Below, piece after piece: positions 44,012 to 44,122 of a stretch of 44,122 bases of DNA (the first letter of the stretch is position 1; each line of letters starts with the position of its first letter). A program made the translations under genes and the position numbers. The stretch covers positions 1 to 44,122 of the forward strand of contig JADGAR010000029.1 in the NCBI GenBank assembly GCA_015231915.1. The letters are read 5' to 3'. The stretch is from Magnetococcales bacterium. GTDB taxonomy: Bacteria; Pseudomonadota; Magnetococcia; Magnetococcales; Magnetaquicoccaceae. The notes below the pieces were generated by a model. The model had not been told where the DNA came from. It ran no database searches and saw only the letters and a program-made list of their open reading frames with translations.

Positions 44012-44057
44012 CCAGGGGGATTATCCCCCTGGTGAGATCCAAGGGCGAAGCCCTTGG
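44012..44057. repeat. Two stacked GC hairpins
   Basis: CCAGGGGGA/TCCCCCTGG (44012-44020 and 44024-44032) and CCAAGGGC/GCCCTTGG (44039-44046 and 44050-44057). The sequence style resembles dispersed intergenic repeats of other genomes. Confidence 0.75.
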
Positions 44058-44089
44058 GACTTTTGCCTTTAGCGCGCTCTTTTCAAGAA

Positions 44090-44122
44090 GCTTTTTTCGC
44101 GCGCCTTTTGCGCGAAAAAAGC
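44090..44122. terminator. 13-bp hairpin at the window end
   Basis: GCTTTTTTCGCGC (44090-44102) pairs exactly with 44110-44122 across a 7-nt loop. The A/T-rich outer stem would act as a terminator in either orientation. Confidence 0.7.

Overview
The window is high-GC proteobacterial chromosome. FtsEX, an orphan GcvH, HemC, TsaD, GpsA, RimK and two methyl-accepting chemotaxis proteins point to a motile Gram-negative. A magnetococcus-like or related alphaproteobacterial lineage is plausible, but no marker here proves it. Lower-GC patches (about 10,750-11,470, 14,200-16,000 and 27,330-28,500) suggest acquired DNA.

Layout. 1-2931: core genes (zinc-ribbon protein, ftsE-ftsX, gcvH). 2999-3073: tRNA-Val(GAC), whose 3' half is the left attachment site of a 6.8-kb integrative element. 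The 50-bp repeat recurs at 9812-9861. The element carries a P4-type integrase with putative arm sites at both ends, an AlpA-like HTH protein, a primase broken into zinc-ribbon and Toprim halves, a RepA-type ATPase and a coiled-coil membrane protein. Four small toxin/antitoxin-like genes are overlapped behind the integrase. It has no capsid or conjugation genes, so it looks like a satellite or mobilizable island. 9862-11,470: debris and a Phd-VapC toxin-antitoxin pair under a promoter-embedded palindrome. 11,474-14,007: chemoreceptor and CheW. 14,008-15,997: a ParB-like fragment, then TetR, DsrE2-like and TusA genes for sulfur-carrier handling.

16,055-24,581 is core again: hemC diverges from a tightly overlapped run tsaD-gpsA-rimB-rimK-sulP, followed by DUF1990 and PiT phosphate-transporter genes. 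24,574-28,269 (minus strand) holds the most unusual unit. An outer-membrane-type lipoprotein is followed by a 913-residue protein joining a PGRP/amidase-like domain, an alpha/beta-hydrolase with a GHSAG elbow and a caspase-like protease. 28,508-34,520: a NarL-type regulator, then an overlapped envelope operon (SH3-like protein, M48 metalloprotease, AsmA/YdbH-like giant, DUF1318 lipoprotein).

34,537-36,057: second chemoreceptor (minus strand). 36,337-43,956: a 2539-residue exported protein with a TolB-like propeller, many TPR-like helices, a mid-protein segment that looks like a catalytically dead CHAT domain, and an intact C-terminal CHAT protease. The window ends in stacked hairpins. Two caspase-clan proteases of unrelated architecture within 20 kb, one paired with a lipoprotein and one apparently exported, are the main leads.
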